The position numbers and the translations under genes were made by a program. Shown here one piece after another: positions 26,634 through 34,137 of a stretch of DNA of 64,000 nt; position 1 is the first letter of the stretch; the number at the start of each line of letters is the position of its first letter. Source of the DNA: Halobaculum roseum (GTDB lineage: Archaea > Halobacteriota > Halobacteria > Halobacteriales > Haloferacaceae); contig NZ_CP082286.1 in assembly GCF_019880245.1 (NCBI RefSeq), positions 558,001 to 622,000 of the forward strand. The letters run 5' to 3'. The notes under the pieces were generated by a model that searched no databases, was not told where the DNA came from, and saw nothing but the letters and a program-made list of their open reading frames with translations.

Positions 26634-27247
26634 CGCTGGATCAGCTCCGGCCCTTGGCGGAGAAGGGCCTCAGCCCGTTCGTCCGAGTCGCCGACGGCCT
26701 CGGGCTCTCCCCCGACGGCGTGAGCATCATCGCGTTCGCGTGCGCCGTCGCCGCCGGCGTCGCGTTCGGGCTCGCGCCCCCCGCGGAGGCGCCGCTGTCG
26801 TACGTCGCCGGCTCGCTGCTGGTGTTCGCCAACGGGTGGCTCGACCTCGTCGACGGCGCGCTCGCGCGGGCACAGGGGACCGACTCCTCCGGCGGCGATC
26901 TGCTGGATCACGTGCTCGACCGCTACGCCGACATCGCGGTGCTCGTCGGCCTCTCGGCCGGGATCGGCCGCTACGGCCTCGGGCTCGCGGCGGTGACGGG
27001 GGTGTTGATGACCTCGTATCTCGGCACGCAGATCCAGGCCGTCGGCATCGGCCGCGAGTACGGCGGGCTGTTGGGCCGCGCCGACCGGCTCGCGCTCGTG
27101 GGCATCGTCGGCGTCGTCGCCGCCGCGGTTCCGGGGTCGCTTGTCGCCGGCCTCGGGGTCGTCGGCCTGCTGCTCGTCGTGTTCGCGGTCGTCGGCCACC
27201 TCACCGCCTTGCAGCGCTTCTGGGGCGCGTGGACCGACCTCCGGTGA
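26630..27247 (+). CDS. CDP-alcohol phosphatidyltransferase family protein
   Basis: A 205-residue polytopic membrane enzyme with five or six hydrophobic helices. The family motif D-G-x2-A-R-x8-G-x3-D-x3-D is complete: Asp75, Gly76, Ala79, Arg80, Gly89, Asp93 and Asp97. It would transfer a phosphate alcohol (glycerol-phosphate, inositol-phosphate or serine) onto CDP-archaeol to make polar membrane lipids. The specific head group cannot be read from the sequence. The ATG overlaps the stop of the AK6-like gene (ATGA). Confidence 0.9.
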   Translation: MTLDQLRPLAEKGLSPFVRVADGLGLSPDGVSIIAFACAVAAGVAFGLAPPAEAPLSYVAGSLLVFANGWLDLVDGALARAQGTDSSGGDLLDHVLDRYADIAVLVGLSAGIGRYGLGLAAVTGVLMTSYLGTQIQAVGIGREYGGLLGRADRLALVGIVGVVAAAVPGSLVAGLGVVGLLLVVFAVVGHLTALQRFWGAWTDLR

Positions 27248-27330
27248 CCGCGGTCGTGTCGCGCGAACCGAGCGACGCGGGACGTGTGTACGGACGAATA
27301 CTTTTGTCCCCCGGGTGGAATGGCGATGGT

Positions 27331-28227
27331 ATGACCGGTACGACGGAGGACCCCGACGCCGCCGAGTCGATCCGCCGAGGATCGGACTCCACGCTCTCGG
27401 CGGCGCTGGCGGAGCTCGACGACGGGTGTTGCGTGCTCGTCACCGGGGACGTCTCCGAGGAGGCCTATCGCGTCGCGTCCTCGCGGTACTTCGGCGCGAC
27501 GCAACGACGGCGACGGCGGGTGCTCGCGCTCACGGCCGGGGGGACGGAGTCGCCGGAGGCGTGGCTTCCGGACGGCGTCGACGCGGCGGACGACGGCGCC
27601 GCGGTCGTTCGCCTCGACGGGACCGTCCGGGACCCGGCGGCCGCGGCGGGATCGGACGCCGCCGGGTCGGGACCCGACGCCGACTCGGCGGGACCTGACG
27701 CGGCCGCGCCGACGGCGTTCGGATCGGAGCCGGAGGCGACCGACACGCCGAACGCGACCACCGACCCCGACACCGGGCCGGATCGGATCGACCTCGACGG
27801 GACCGTCAGCGACGATGGGACCGTCGCGAACGACGGGGCTGGGGACGGGGACGCGGCGACCGTGCGGACGACGCTGCTCGAAGCGATCGACGAGGTCGAC
27901 GAGGACCGCTCGAACCGACTCGGGCTCCGGGTCGGCATCTATCGGGTCGACATGCTCTGTGCGACGCTGGGAAGCGAGGCGACGGGGGATCTGTTGCGAG
28001 AGGTGTCGCGCACGACGCGCGACCGCGGCGGCATGGCGCACTTTCACCTCCCACGGCCCACGGACGAGGATCCGCGATCGGACCCGATCGTCTCCGAGTT
28101 CGCCGAGCTCCTCGACGACGACCTCGACGTGATCGTCGAGCTACGATGCCGTGAGACAACCCCCGTTCCCGAGGAGCGATGGCACATCGTCGGGTGGGGA
28201 ACGACCGAGTGGAACGCCCTCCGGTGA
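27331..28227 (+). CDS. DUF7504-like protein, degenerate RecA/KaiC-like fold
   Basis: A 298-residue acidic protein. The first 90 residues resemble the start of a RecA/KaiC-type ATPase (CCVLVTGDVSEEAYRVASSR), but the position of the P-loop (about 36-44) has no Lys-Ser/Thr, so nucleotide binding looks lost. A disordered Asp/Ala/Thr linker spans about 105-190. The conserved C-terminal part holds RLGLRVGIYRVDMLCATLGS and closes IVELRCRETTPVPEERWHIV, a tail I associate with Pfam DUF7504 (from memory). The CHAT-like gene starts four bases after its stop, so they form an operon. Its own promoter has TTTTGTCC about 27 bases upstream. Confidence 0.7.
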   Translation: MTGTTEDPDAAESIRRGSDSTLSAALAELDDGCCVLVTGDVSEEAYRVASSRYFGATQRRRRRVLALTAGGTESPEAWLPDGVDAADDGAAVVRLDGTVRDPAAAAGSDAAGSGPDADSAGPDAAAPTAFGSEPEATDTPNATTDPDTGPDRIDLDGTVSDDGTVANDGAGDGDAATVRTTLLEAIDEVDEDRSNRLGLRVGIYRVDMLCATLGSEATGDLLREVSRTTRDRGGMAHFHLPRPTDEDPRSDPIVSEFAELLDDDLDVIVELRCRETTPVPEERWHIVGWGTTEWNALR

Positions 28228-28231
28228 CCGC

Positions 28232-30511
28232 ATGACGGAACGAACCTCCCGAACGCCGACGGACGAGGATCCGGACACGGACGCGGACGCCGGCGCGACC
28301 GCGGTTCGGCTCGTCCCGGCGCGGGGGCGTGGCCCGGGAACGTTCGAGCTCGTCGACTCCATCGAGGAGGTCCGCCTCCCGGTCGCCATCGAGGGCACCG
28401 AGGCCGGGGCCCGTCCGGCGACGACGCGGCTGACCACCGCCGATCGGTTTCACGCGCCGGTCGACGGCTGCTGGGCGGTCGAGGCGACGGCGGTGACGCC
28501 CCTTTGTACGGCCGACGTGTACGTCCGCGACGCGGACAACACCGTCGTCGCGACCGCGACGGCGGAGGCGCCCGCCCGGATCCCACCCGGGCCGCACGTG
28601 CTGGAGCTGTCGACGGCCCCCGTGAAGACCTACGTCGCCGTCGACGGGCCCGCGCGCGTCTCCTACGAGGACCGGTACCCGCGGGTCTCGTTGGATTCCC
28701 CGGAGCGCGGCTCAGGTGACGACGCCGACGGCGAGATCCTGCTCGGCGCTCGGTCGCGGCGCACGTCGCCGGCGGGGACGGTGACGGTTCCGGACTCGCC
28801 GGCGGGGCTCGCGCGGGCGGTCTCGACGTTCGGGTCGGCGCTCGCGACCACGTCGCCCGAGCGGTCGTTCCCGACGCTTCGGGGACACCCGCCGCTGGTC
28901 GAACGCGGGGAGTCGTTCGAGACTCCGCGGTTCGTCGAGCGCGTCGACACCGGCGTCACGCTCGGACTGCCGTTCGCGTACGACGCCCTGTACTCGGCGA
29001 CCCCGCTGGCGTTCTACCTCAGCGCGGATATCGAGGAGAGCGCCGAGCCGTACCTACGGGCCGGGGAGTACCGACACGAACTCCCCCGGGACCCGGACGC
29101 GCTCGCGGCCGAGCTCGGCGACCTCCTCCGGCACTGCTTCACGCTCGATTGTGCGACGCGGGCCTGCTCGGTCGGCCTGTACGACGTTGACCTGCACGTC
29201 CACGAGGTGCTCACCGAGCGCCTCGACCCGCCGTGGGCGGAGTGGTACGAGGCCGATCTCGCCGAGCGTACCGCCGCGTACCTCGACGTGCCGACGGAGG
29301 CGACGCTCGACTGCCTCGACTGGCCCCACACGACGGACGTGGTTCCGGTCGCGGAGAACGCCTCCGCGCTACCGTTCCTCGCGGCCGACCTCTCGGTCGT
29401 GCGCTCCCCGCCGCCCGAGACCGACGCGACGAGCGACGGGGGCGTGACCGAGCTCGACGACTTCGTTCGCACGTCGCGGGAGGCGGTCAGGAACGCGGCG
29501 CTGACTCGGAGCGCGAGCGAGGCGGACGGCCCCGCCCGCGACCCGACCCGCGGACCGACGCAGAACGCCCTCGACGACTCCGAGTCGATCGTGACCCCAG
29601 AGCCCGCCGACAGCATCGCGCAGGCGTGGATCGGCCCCGGGTTCCCGATGCGTGCGGCCAAGCCGACCGTCGAGACGTACCGCCGCCGCCTGGATCGCAC
29701 GCCGGCGGAGGACCTGACGATCGGCGTCACGGTCGTCTGCAACGACGAGGCGATGGTCGACGAGCTCGGCGACACGTACGGTTTCCGCGATCACGTCACG
29801 TTCGACATTCGCGAGGAGCGCGACCTGACCGTCGAGGAACTGCGCGAACTGCTCGCCGACGAGCACGACTTCTTCCACTACGTCGGCCACGTCGACGAGC
29901 GCGGGATGGAGTGTTCCGACGGCTTCCTCGACCTCCGGAGCCTGCAGACGACGGGCGTCGACGCGTTCCTACTCAACGCCTGTACGTCCTACCAGCAGGG
30001 CATGGGACTGGTCGAGGCGGGCGCGCTCGGCGGCGTCGTGTCGCTGACGGACCTGCCGAACTCGCTGGCGACGCGCGTGGGACGGGACCTCGCGCGGCTG
30101 TTCGACGCCGGGTTCCCGCTGTATGCCGCGCTCGACGTGGTCGGGACGGGCCCGTTCGCCGAGAGCGCGTACAGCATCGCGGGGGATCCACTGGTGCAGT
30201 TGTGTCAGTGCTCGACTGGCGTCGGGTTTTTACTAGAAATAACGGACATAGAGATGGAACAGCGGGAAGTAGAAGTCACACCGAGCTGGTATCCTACAAA
30301 GCGACATGGCTTGGGTGGGATGGCAAAGCCAATTATGATGAGTGTAGAGAAGCAGTGGATCGCAACCGGAGTAACAGCTGCTATCGATACTTCGATAGAC
30401 CGCCTATTCGAGTGTCTGAACTCTGGCAGATTCCCAGTCCGATTTGACGGGGATCTGTTGTGGAATTGGGATATTACGGAAGAAATGTTGTCATCTACGG
30501 GCCAGACGTGA
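28232..30511 (+). CDS. CHAT-domain (caspase-like) protein, haloarchaeal
   Basis: A 759-residue protein. The first 240 residues are beta-rich and unassigned. A large middle region follows, including LGLPFAYDALYSATPLAFYL and LLRHCFTLDCATRACSVGLY. Residues 545-640 look like a CHAT peptidase domain: HDFFHYVGHVDERGMECSDG gives candidate catalytic His553, and AFLLNACTSYQQGMGLVEAG gives candidate Cys584, followed by ALGGVVSLTDLPNSLATRVG. CHAT proteins are clan CD peptidases related to caspases. The last 95 residues (from about base 30225) are encoded by visibly A/T-richer DNA. Its 3' end overlaps by 17 bases the convergent 45-residue membrane protein gene. Confidence 0.75.
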   Translation: MTERTSRTPTDEDPDTDADAGATAVRLVPARGRGPGTFELVDSIEEVRLPVAIEGTEAGARPATTRLTTADRFHAPVDGCWAVEATAVTPLCTADVYVRDADNTVVATATAEAPARIPPGPHVLELSTAPVKTYVAVDGPARVSYEDRYPRVSLDSPERGSGDDADGEILLGARSRRTSPAGTVTVPDSPAGLARAVSTFGSALATTSPERSFPTLRGHPPLVERGESFETPRFVERVDTGVTLGLPFAYDALYSATPLAFYLSADIEESAEPYLRAGEYRHELPRDPDALAAELGDLLRHCFTLDCATRACSVGLYDVDLHVHEVLTERLDPPWAEWYEADLAERTAAYLDVPTEATLDCLDWPHTTDVVPVAENASALPFLAADLSVVRSPPPETDATSDGGVTELDDFVRTSREAVRNAALTRSASEADGPARDPTRGPTQNALDDSESIVTPEPADSIAQAWIGPGFPMRAAKPTVETYRRRLDRTPAEDLTIGVTVVCNDEAMVDELGDTYGFRDHVTFDIREERDLTVEELRELLADEHDFFHYVGHVDERGMECSDGFLDLRSLQTTGVDAFLLNACTSYQQGMGLVEAGALGGVVSLTDLPNSLATRVGRDLARLFDAGFPLYAALDVVGTGPFAESAYSIAGDPLVQLCQCSTGVGFLLEITDIEMEQREVEVTPSWYPTKRHGLGGMAKPIMMSVEKQWIATGVTAAIDTSIDRLFECLNSGRFPVRFDGDLLWNWDITEEMLSSTGQT

Positions 30512-30632
30512 CCGTAGCGCCGGCGACGGCATTCCCCGCACTCGACAACAACAGCACGAGCGCGAACAGCGCGCCCATCATCCGCGGGTGGTCAGCCAGC
30601 CATTCCGTCATCGTGGCGTCGTCTTCGGACAT
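30495..30632 (-). CDS. DUF7503-like 45-residue membrane protein
   Basis: A short gene read leftward, converging on the CHAT gene. The product begins MSEDDATMTEWLADHPRMMG, has one hydrophobic helix (ALFALVLLLSSAGNAVAGA) and ends VTSGP. This plan of an acidic N-terminus with TEWLADHPRMMG and a helix ending in AGNAVAGA is what I recall of Pfam DUF7503, tiny haloarchaeal proteins. A TATA-like ATATATTC lies 32-39 bases upstream. It may be a signal-peptide-like or membrane-anchored peptide. It ends inside the last codons of the CHAT gene on the opposite strand. Confidence 0.7.
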   Translation of the reverse strand: MSEDDATMTEWLADHPRMMGALFALVLLLSSAGNAVAGATVTSGP

Positions 30633-30663
30633 GACACTCGCTTCCTTCGTTGGTTTCTGAATG

Positions 30664-30671
30664 AATATATC
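30664..30671 (-). promoter_or_regulatory. TATA-like box of the 45-residue protein gene
   Basis: Reading leftward the sequence is ATATATTC, placed 32-39 bases before the start codon inside an A/T-rich stretch of about 100 bases. Confidence 0.4.
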
Positions 30672-30760
30672 GGAAAGATTCTGATATCAAATAACGCGAA
30701 CCAACTACTGATATTTAGGGTATTTAAATACCGGTCGAACGGGCCGGCGGTGGCACACGT

Positions 30761-30768
30761 TTTATACC
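30761..30768 (+). promoter_or_regulatory. TATA-like box of the aMBF1 gene
   Basis: TTTATACC lies 23-30 bases upstream of the ATG in a spacer that also serves the divergent small-protein gene. Confidence 0.55.
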
Positions 30769-30790
30769 GCACACCGCGCTAGGTCGAGGT

Positions 30791-31321
30791 ATGCCCCAGT
30801 GTGAGATGTGCGGCGCGGAGAAGGCGTCGCTCACCACCACGAAAGTCGAGGGCGCGGAGCTGGAGCTGTGCTCGGACTGCTCGGACTTCGGCACCGAGGT
30901 CCGCACCGAGAGCTCCTCCTCGACATCCACGAAGTACTCCACCTCCTCGTCTTCGTCGTCCTCGTCGGACTCCGCGAGTTCCTCGTCGTCGTCCTCGTCA
31001 TCGTCGTCGTCGGGACGCCGCCGCGACATGTTCGACGACATGGAGACGGTCGCGGGCGACTACGACGACCGGATCCGGCAGGCCCGCGAGTCGGCCGGGC
31101 TGAGCCAGGAGGACCTCGCGAGCGACATCAACGAGAAGGCATCCGTCATCCGGAAGCTCGAGCGCGGGGACATCCTCCCCTCCGACGAGGTCCAACAGAA
31201 GATCGAGAAGAAGCTCGGCATCTCGCTTGTCGAGGGTGACGCCGTCGACGACGCCGACTGGGAGAGCTCCTCCTCGGGGAGCATGACCCTCGGCGACGTT
31301 GTCAAGCGCAACGACAACTGA
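30791..31321 (+). CDS. Archaeal multiprotein bridging factor 1 (aMBF1)
   Basis: A 176-residue protein with an N-terminal zinc ribbon (Cys4, Cys7, Cys27, Cys30) and a C-terminal Cro/C1-type helix-turn-helix (DDRIRQARESAGLSQEDLAS, VIRKLERGDILPSDEVQQKI). This domain pair is the hallmark of archaeal MBF1, which associates with small ribosomal subunits and resembles the eukaryotic coactivator. The linker, about residues 40-75, is almost pure serine and is encoded by a TCC/TCG-type simple repeat, longer than I expect for the family. The final 30 residues are acidic and Ser-rich. Confidence 0.93.
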   Translation: MPQCEMCGAEKASLTTTKVEGAELELCSDCSDFGTEVRTESSSSTSTKYSTSSSSSSSSDSASSSSSSSSSSSSGRRRDMFDDMETVAGDYDDRIRQARESAGLSQEDLASDINEKASVIRKLERGDILPSDEVQQKIEKKLGISLVEGDAVDDADWESSSSGSMTLGDVVKRNDN

Positions 31322-31465
31322 GCGACGCCGCGGTCATCGCGATCGTCCCCGCCCCCTCCGGCGCCGCACGATGTCGGGTGCATCCCCCGCCGTCGGCACC
31401 CGCGCCGTCCGCAACCGCTGTCGCGACCGAAGCGACTTTTCGCGCGCCCCCCGGACCCATCGACC

Positions 31466-32125
31466 GTGAGCGACTCCGACACCCTGATCCTCGTCAACCT
31501 GAAGGCGTACCCGTGTGACCCCGTCGAGATCGCCGAGGCGTGCGCGACCGTCGCCGACGACACCGGCGCGCGGGTCGCCGTCGCGCCGCAGGCGGCACAC
31601 CTATCGGCCGTCGCGGACACCGGCGTCGAGACGTGGGCACAGCACGTCTCACCCGTCGAGCACGGCAGCCACACCGGCTCGACGCTGGCGGAGGCCGTCG
31701 CCGACGCGGGCGCGACGGGCACGCTGATCAACCACTCCGAGAACCGGCTGAAGCTGGCCGACATCGACGCCTCCCTCGCGGCCGCCGGGCGCGCCGGACT
31801 GGAGACGGTCGTCTGCGCCAACAACCCCGCGCAGTCGGGCGCGGCCGCGGCGCTCGGTCCCGACGCCGTCGCCGTCGAGCCGCCGGAGCTCATCGGCGGC
31901 GACGTGTCGGTCGCGACCGCCGACCCCGCGATCGTGGAGGACTCCGTCGCGGCGGTGGAGGCCGTCGACGCCGACGTGGACCTGTTCTGCGGCGCCGGCG
32001 TCTCGACGGGCGAGGACGTGACCGCCGCGGGCGAGCTCGGCGCGACGGGCGTGCTCCTCGCCTCCGGCGTCGCGAAGGCCGACGATCCCGAGGCGGTGCT
32101 GCGGGATCTCGTCTCGGGGCTGTAA
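31466..32125 (+). CDS. tpiA: Triosephosphate isomerase (archaeal type)
   Basis: A 219-residue TIM barrel, the short archaeal form. Catalytic residues are visible: Lys13 (VNLKAY), His90 (INHSENR) and Glu138 (VEPPELIG); the phosphate loop [10 protein letters not shown] and the final helix with [20 protein letters not shown] follow. It interconverts glyceraldehyde-3-phosphate and dihydroxyacetone phosphate. The start is GTG, preceded at about 27 bases by ACTTTTCG. Convergent with the membrane hypothetical gene, with only four bases between the stops. Confidence 0.95.
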   Translation: MSDSDTLILVNLKAYPCDPVEIAEACATVADDTGARVAVAPQAAHLSAVADTGVETWAQHVSPVEHGSHTGSTLAEAVADAGATGTLINHSENRLKLADIDASLAAAGRAGLETVVCANNPAQSGAAAALGPDAVAVEPPELIGGDVSVATADPAIVEDSVAAVEAVDADVDLFCGAGVSTGEDVTAAGELGATGVLLASGVAKADDPEAVLRDLVSGL

Positions 32126-32129
32126 GCGA

Positions 32130-32480
32130 CTACCCCTGCTCTCGGTCACTTTCGCGCCGGGCCTGTTCGTCGATCTCCCGGATCGCCTGCTCCTGTTCGC
32201 TGCGGGTGATCCCGCCGGCCTCGGCGAACCGACCCTCGTACTGCCAGTCGGGAACGAGCGACCAGCCGTCGCCCTCGCCGTCGTCGCCGCTGCCGCCGCG
32301 ATCGGCGTCGGTCCGGCCGCTCGCGACCGCGCGAAGGCGTCCGAGGAGGACCAGTACGACCAGCGCGAGCGTGGCGGCCGCGATCGCGATCCCCAGCCGC
32401 TCGTCGAGGTTCCAGAGCACGGAGGCGACGATCGGGCCGATCAGGAGGGACACGAGGACCACGGCGGTGACTCGTCGCAT
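32130..32480 (-). CDS. Two-helix membrane protein, conserved haloarchaeal hypothetical
   Basis: A 116-residue protein with two transmembrane helices (VTAVVLVSLLIGPIVASVLW and LGIAIAAATLALVVLVLLG), a cytosolic acidic Gly/Asp linker and a C-terminal segment with WQYEGRFAEAGGITRSEQEQ. The last part resembles a short SHOCT-like tail (inference). A TTG 27 bases upstream could extend it, but the ATG gives a better membrane protein start. No role is assigned. Confidence 0.65.
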   Translation of the reverse strand: MRRVTAVVLVSLLIGPIVASVLWNLDERLGIAIAAATLALVVLVLLGRLRAVASGRTDADRGGSGDDGEGDGWSLVPDWQYEGRFAEAGGITRSEQEQAIREIDEQARRESDREQG

Positions 32481-32548
32481 CAGGAACCGATCGAGGCGAC
32501 GGTACAAACGAGTACCGCCGCGTTCGCCGGGACCGTCCCGCTCGACCG

Positions 32549-33286
32549 TTACTCCTGATTAACGTCGTGTTCGAGGACGCCGACGCCCTCGACCTCGACC
32601 TCGACGCGGTCGCCGTCCGAGAGCGGACCGACGCCCGCTGGCGTCCCGGTCGCGACCACGTCGCCCGGCTCCAGCGTCATGTACGTCGTGATCTCCTCGA
32701 CGAGCTCGGGGATGGAGAACATGAAGTAGTCGCGAGAGGAGGACTGCTTCGTCTCGCCGTTCACGCGGAGTTCGACCGCGGCGTCCCCGGGCACGTGCTC
32801 GGGGTCGGCGATGCAGGGGCCGATCGGCGCGGCGCCGTCGAACGCCTTGCCGCGCACCCAGTTCTGTTCCTCGTTCTGGTCGTCGCGGTTCGACACGTCG
32901 TCGAGACAGGTGAAGCCGGCGACGTGGTCCATCGCGTCCGCGGCGGCGACGTTGCGCGCCTGTTCGCCGATCACGAACGCGATCTCGGCCTCGTGGTCGA
33001 CGCGCTCTTTCCCGGCCGGCAGCGTGACTGTGGACCCGGGGTCCGCGACCGCGTTGGGCGGCTTCAGAAACAGCAGCGGTCGGTCCGGGACCTCGTTGCC
33101 GAGCTCCTCGGCGTGATCGGCGTAGTTGCGGCCGACACAGACGATCTTCGTGGGCGCACAGGGCGCGAGCAGGTCCACGTCGTCGGCGTCGGTGTCGTAC
33201 GTCTCGCCGCCCGCGGTCACGGTGCCGTCGTCGTACGTGCCGCGGCGAACGGTGCCTGCCGGGTCGCGGATCCTGGCGTAGCGCAT
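32549..33286 (-). CDS. Fumarylacetoacetate hydrolase family protein
   Basis: A 245-residue member of the FAH fold. The N-terminal strand region is short; the catalytic core starts at KIVCVGRNYADHAEELGNEV, where the His is a conserved active-site residue. It continues DHEAEIAFVIGEQARN (metal-binding Glu residues), DDVSNRDDQNEEQNWVRGKA and ends VVATGTPAGVGPLSDGD. Enzymes of this family include acylpyruvases, oxaloacetate decarboxylases and 2-hydroxyhepta-2,4-diene-1,7-dioate isomerases; sequence alone does not choose among them. It is most likely cytosolic and magnesium-dependent. Confidence 0.9.
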   Translation of the reverse strand: MRYARIRDPAGTVRRGTYDDGTVTAGGETYDTDADDVDLLAPCAPTKIVCVGRNYADHAEELGNEVPDRPLLFLKPPNAVADPGSTVTLPAGKERVDHEAEIAFVIGEQARNVAAADAMDHVAGFTCLDDVSNRDDQNEEQNWVRGKAFDGAAPIGPCIADPEHVPGDAAVELRVNGETKQSSSRDYFMFSIPELVEEITTYMTLEPGDVVATGTPAGVGPLSDGDRVEVEVEGVGVLEHDVNQE

Positions 33287-33390
33287 TGACGAGGGGTCGG
33301 CTGGCTGGTGCTTAGGCGTTGTGAGTCCGGTAGACCACGGCGCCGCCGCTGGCGACCTGGAAAACGAGAGAACCGCGACGGCTGCAGCGT

Positions 33391-33999
33391 TTACAGCTCG
33401 ACTGCCTGCTTCTGCCCGAGCGATTCGGGCACCGTGAAGCGGATGGTCGTCGTCGCGCCGGCCATCGTGTTGATCTTGATCGTGACCTCGTCGCCCTCGC
33501 CGAGATTGTTCGGGGCGTTCGTGTCGCCGAAGCCGTTGTCGTTCAGGTTGAACTCGATGTTGAACCGGTCGTCTGCGTCGTTGAGCACCGTGTTCGAGCT
33601 GTCGGTGTTCTTCACCTGGTAGGTGTTGAACTCCCACCCGGTCTCGGCGGAACTGGAGTGCGTCAGCGTCTCGGTCCCCTGTGGGCCGATCCAGTTGATC
33701 GTCGCGTTCGAGAGGTCGATCTCTCCGGCACCCGGTGCCTGCGTCACGGTCACGTTCACCGACTTGACCGAGTTGTCGGTCGTGTTGACCGTCCCGGTCG
33801 TCACGACCTCCTGCAGGCGGTTACTGACCTGTTTGCTGGACTGCTGTCCCGTCTCCTGCGACTTGCTCTGGAGGAATCCCGCGGTGTTGATCAGGACACC
33901 CGCGGCGATCGCCGCCACGAGTACCATCGCGATGAACACGATGAGCGTCCCGATACCAACCTGGCCGCGCTCTTCCTCGTCCGTGATGAATTCGAACAT
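33391..33999 (-). CDS. Archaellin (flagellin), lone copy 1
   Basis: A 202-residue type IV pilin-like filament protein. It has the class III signal [17 protein letters not shown], cut by the prepilin peptidase after Gly12. The hydrophobic N-terminal helix ([20 protein letters not shown]) packs into the filament core. The remainder is a beta-rich exposed domain with several N-x-S/T sequons, ending [20 protein letters not shown] and AVEL. No arl/fla accessory genes lie in this window, so it is an orphan archaellin locus. A second copy is at 58566-59171, sharing the N-terminus, the C-terminus and an upstream element. Confidence 0.92.
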   Translation of the reverse strand: MFEFITDEEERGQVGIGTLIVFIAMVLVAAIAAGVLINTAGFLQSKSQETGQQSSKQVSNRLQEVVTTGTVNTTDNSVKSVNVTVTQAPGAGEIDLSNATINWIGPQGTETLTHSSSAETGWEFNTYQVKNTDSSNTVLNDADDRFNIEFNLNDNGFGDTNAPNNLGEGDEVTIKINTMAGATTTIRFTVPESLGQKQAVEL

Positions 34000-34056
34000 C
34001 TGTGGTGTGCTCCCGAGCGCTCTCGCACGTCGGTTACCCGAGTCGATGCCGTTCCC

Positions 34057-34099
34057 CTACAAATACCTCAGCCGCCGAGAATCAACGCTGAATATCGGA
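34057..34099 (-). promoter_or_regulatory. Archaellin 1 promoter element shared with archaellin 2
   Basis: Reading leftward this contains CTCGGCGGC followed by GAGGTATTTG, a TATA-like core about 60-70 bases upstream of the start. A closely related stretch with the same spacing precedes the second archaellin at about 59236-59276. Confidence 0.5.
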
Positions 34100-34137
34100 C
34101 CGGGGGGCCGGGCACGGGCTCACCGAACGGTCCCGTC

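Noticed and set aside
30905-31020. The Ser-coding repeat considered as a CRISPR or short tandem element
   Set aside because: The repeats are contiguous codons inside an intact aMBF1 frame with no spacers.
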